A stretch of 64,000 bases of DNA from Coccinella septempunctata. Lineage: Eukaryota; Arthropoda; Insecta; Coleoptera; Coccinellidae. The stretch spans positions 17,926,001-17,990,000 of the forward strand of contig NC_058190.1 in assembly GCF_907165205.1 (NCBI RefSeq), in the 5' to 3' direction. A model generated the notes under the pieces. That model ran no database searches, was not told where the DNA came from, and saw only the letters and a list, made by a program, of their open reading frames with translations. Made by a program: the position numbers and the translations under genes. Of this stretch, positions 61,161 to 64,000 are shown one piece after another; within the stretch, counting starts at the first letter, position 1, and the number at the start of each line of letters is the position of its first letter.

Positions 61161-64000
61161 TATTGAATTTCAGTTCGATAGTTCAGATAGGAATTGAGAT
61201 TTCAGTGGTCAATTCGGCAAAGTGTGATATCAATTCCTCGAAAACTGTTGGATCAATTCGAACCAAATCTTGAAACTGCACGTAGTTTTCGAATTGAAAT
61301 GCACATGTTGAATTTCAGTTCGATAGTGCAGATAGGAATTGAGATTTCAGTGGTCTATTCGGCAAAGTGTGATATCAATTCCTCAAAAACTATTGAACCA
61401 ATTCGACCCAAATCTTGAAAATGCACATAGTTTTCGAATTGAGATGCACATGTTGAATTTCAGATCGATAGTTCTGATAGGAATGAAGATTTCAGTAGTC
61501 GATTCGGCAAAATATCATTTCAATTCCTAAGGAACTATTGGATCGATTCGACTCAAATCTTGAAACTGCACATAGTTTTCGAATTGAGATGCACATGTTG
61601 AATTTCAGATCGATAGTTCTGATAGGAATGAAGATTTCAGTAGTCGATTCGGCAAAATATCATTTCAATTCCTAAGGAACTATTGGATCGATTCGAACCA
61701 AATCTTGAAACTGCACATAGTTTTCGAATTGAGATGCACATATTGAATTTCAGTTCGATAGTTCAGATAGGAATTGAGATTTCAGTGGTCAATTCGGCAA
61801 AGTGTGATATCAATTCCTCGAAAACTGTTGGATCAATTCGAACCAAATCTTGAAACTGCACATAGTTTTCGAATTGAGATGTACATGTTGAATTTCAGTT
61901 CGATAGTGCAGATAGGAATTGAGATTTCAGTGGTCTATTCGGCAAAGTGTGATATCAATTCCTCAAAAACTGTTGAACCAATTCGACCCAAATCTTGAAA
62001 CTGCACATAGTTTTCGAATTGAGATGCACATGTTGAATTTCAGATCGATAGTTCTGATAGGAATGAAGATTTCAGTAGTCGATTCGGCAAAATATCATTT
62101 CAATTCCTAAGGAACTATTGGATCGATTCGAACCAAATCTTGAAACTGCACATAGTTTTCGAATTGAGATGCACATGTTCAATTTCAGTTCGATAGTTCA
62201 GATAGGAATTGAGATTTCAGTAGTCAATTCGGCAACGTGTGATATCAATTCCTCGAAAACTGTTGGATCAATTCCAACCAAATCTTGAAATTTTACACAG
62301 TTTTCGAATTGAGATGCACATGTTGAATTTCAGGTCGATAGTTCATATAGGAATTGAGATTTCAGTGGTCGAATCGACAAAATATCATTTCAATTCCTAA
62401 GGAACTATTGGATCAATTCGACCCAAATCCCGAAACTATACACAGTTTTTGATTTGAGATGCACATGTTGAATTTTAGTTCGATAGTTCAGATAGGAATT
62501 GTGATTTCAGTGGTCATTTCGGCAAAGTGTGATATCAATTCCTCGAAAACTGTTGGATCAATTCGAACCAAATCTTGAAACTGCACATAGTTTTCGAATT
62601 GAGATGCACATGTTGAATTTCAGTTCGATAGTGCAGATAGGAATTGAGATTTCAGTGGTCTATTCGGCAAAGTGTGATATCAATTCCTCAAAAACTGTTG
62701 AACCAATTCGACCCAAATCTTGAAACTGCACATAGTTTTCGAATTGAGATGCACATGTTGAATTTCAGATCGATAGTTCTGATAGGAATGAAGATTTCAG
62801 TAGTCGATTCGGCAAAATATCATTTCAATTCCTAAGGAACTATTGGATCGATTCGAACCAAATCTTGAAACTGCACATAGTTTTCGAATTGAGATGTACA
62901 TGTTGAATTTCAGTTCGATAGTGCAGATAGGAATCGAGATTTCAGTGGTCTATTCGGCAAAGTGTGATATCAATTCCTCAAAAACTGTTGAACCAATTCG
63001 ACCCAAATCTTGAAACTGCACATAGTTTTCGAATTGAGATGCACATATTGAATTTCAGTTCGATAGTGCAGATAGGAATTGAGATTTCAGTGGTCTATTC
63101 GGAAAAGTGTGATATCAATTCCTCGAAAACTGTTGGATCAATTCGACCCAAATCTTGAAACTGCACATAGTTTTCGAAATGAAATGCACATGTTGAATTT
63201 CAGATCGATAGTTCTAATAGGAATTAAGATTTCAGAAGTCGATTCGACAAAATATCATTTCAATTCCTTAGGAACTATTGGATCAATTCGAACCAAATCT
63301 TGAAACTGCACATAGTTTTCGGATTGAGAGGCCCATGTTGCAAAAGTGTGCAAAGTGTGATATCAATTCCTCAAAAACTGTTGAACCAATTCGACCCAAA
63401 TCTTGAAACTGCACATAGTTTACGAATTGAGATGCACATGTTGAATTTCAGATCGATAGTTCTGATAGGAATGAAGATTTCAGTAGTCGATTCGGCAAAA
63501 TATCATTTAAATTCCTAAGGAACTATTGGATCGATTCGAACCAAATCTTGAAACTGCACATAGTTTTCGAATTGAGATGCACATGTTGAATTTCAGTTCG
63601 ATAGTTCAGATAGGAATTGAGATTCTAGTTGTCTATTCGGCAAAGTGTGATATCAATTCCTCAAAAACTGTTGAACCAATTCGACCCAAATCTTGAAACT
63701 TCACATAGTTTTCGAATTGAGATGCACATGTTGAATTTCAGATCGATAGTTCTGATAGGAATGAAGATTTCAGTAGTCGATTCGGCAAAATATCATTTCA
63801 ATTCCTAAGGAACTATTGGATCGATTCGAACCAAATCTTGAAATTTCACACAGTTTTCGAATTGAGATGCACATGTTGAATTTCAGTTCGATAGTTCGAT
63901 AGAATTGAGATTTCAGTGGTCAATTCGGCAAAGTGTGATATCAATTCCTCGAAAACTATTGGATCAATTCGAACCAAATCTTGAAACTGCACATAGTTTT
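61086..64000 (+). repeat. 145-bp satellite array, plus-oriented block 8
   Basis: About 20 plus monomers running off the window end. 61194-63518 is the inverse of 219-2543 with a constant sum of 63737. It includes the AATTCCAACC monomer near 62273, the CCCGAAACTATACAC monomer near 62430 and the GCCCATGTTGCAAAAGTGTG deletion monomer near 63330. No gene is seen. Confidence 0.96.

Noticed and set aside
1..64000. tRNA or rRNA genes
   Set aside because: No cloverleaf-like or conserved rRNA segments were noticed. The only tRNA-related words are the two primer binding sites and one partial copy.

Overview
This window is eukaryotic repetitive DNA, most likely from an insect or another arthropod. The grounds are spliceosomal-type introns, AT-rich tandem satellite DNA, and an assemblage of Helitron, LINE, piggyBac-like and Ty3/mdg3-like elements. 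It has no prokaryotic operons and no recognisable intact host gene. The species cannot be named from the sequence.

About 49 kb is one satellite family with a 145-bp monomer, roughly 340 copies by length. Runs of one orientation are separated by sharp flips. Taking as plus the sense that reads ATTCGGCAAAGTGTGATATC, the blocks are: 1-2636 minus; 2637-13679 plus; 15247-17845 minus; 19177-22012 plus; 22013-24434 minus; 24435-38080 plus; 49698-60886 minus; a zigzag at 60887-61085; and 61086-64000 plus. At least three monomer classes recur, often as 435-bp trimers, and a 13-monomer higher-order repeat of 1872 bp is present twice in each large block. One large block (minus satellite, flip, plus satellite, then ~480-bp repeats) occurs three times: 1-15246, again in direct orientation at 22013-40121, and inverted at 49512-64000. 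The window is therefore a giant imperfect palindrome with arms of about 13.7 kb.

Beside the satellite lie tandem ~470-495-bp units (13680-15246, 38081-40121, partial at 49512-49697). Each complete unit carries a 74-nt exon-like segment with an intact 3' splice site and a GTRAGT donor, and the same reading frame is open in all seven copies. This looks like a tandemly duplicated exon-intron segment caught inside satellite DNA, and it is the least expected structure here.

Two islands of mobile DNA interrupt the repeats. At 17846-19176 is the 5' end of an LTR retroelement (LTR, lysine-tRNA-type primer site, leader) with no coding region. At 40122-49511 a nested island sits inside a single ~480-bp unit. 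It holds a fragment of a Helitron Rep gene (40122-40450 and 45688-46072, with a 68-nt intron). That gene is split by a minus-strand jockey/CR1-like LINE, which itself contains a piggyBac-like element (43605-44924) with TTAA duplications. A plus-strand, R2-like LINE ORF of 708 codons (40490-42616) lies in the LINE's 3' region. Downstream, an mdg3/micropia-like LTR element (46073-49511) enters the Helitron gene and is cut off inside the gag zinc knuckle, where the ~480-bp unit resumes.

The coding parts do not work together as a system. They are independent selfish elements, mostly broken, recording successive insertions into a rearranging satellite domain. The R2-like ORF is the only long frame with a nearly complete set of catalytic motifs.
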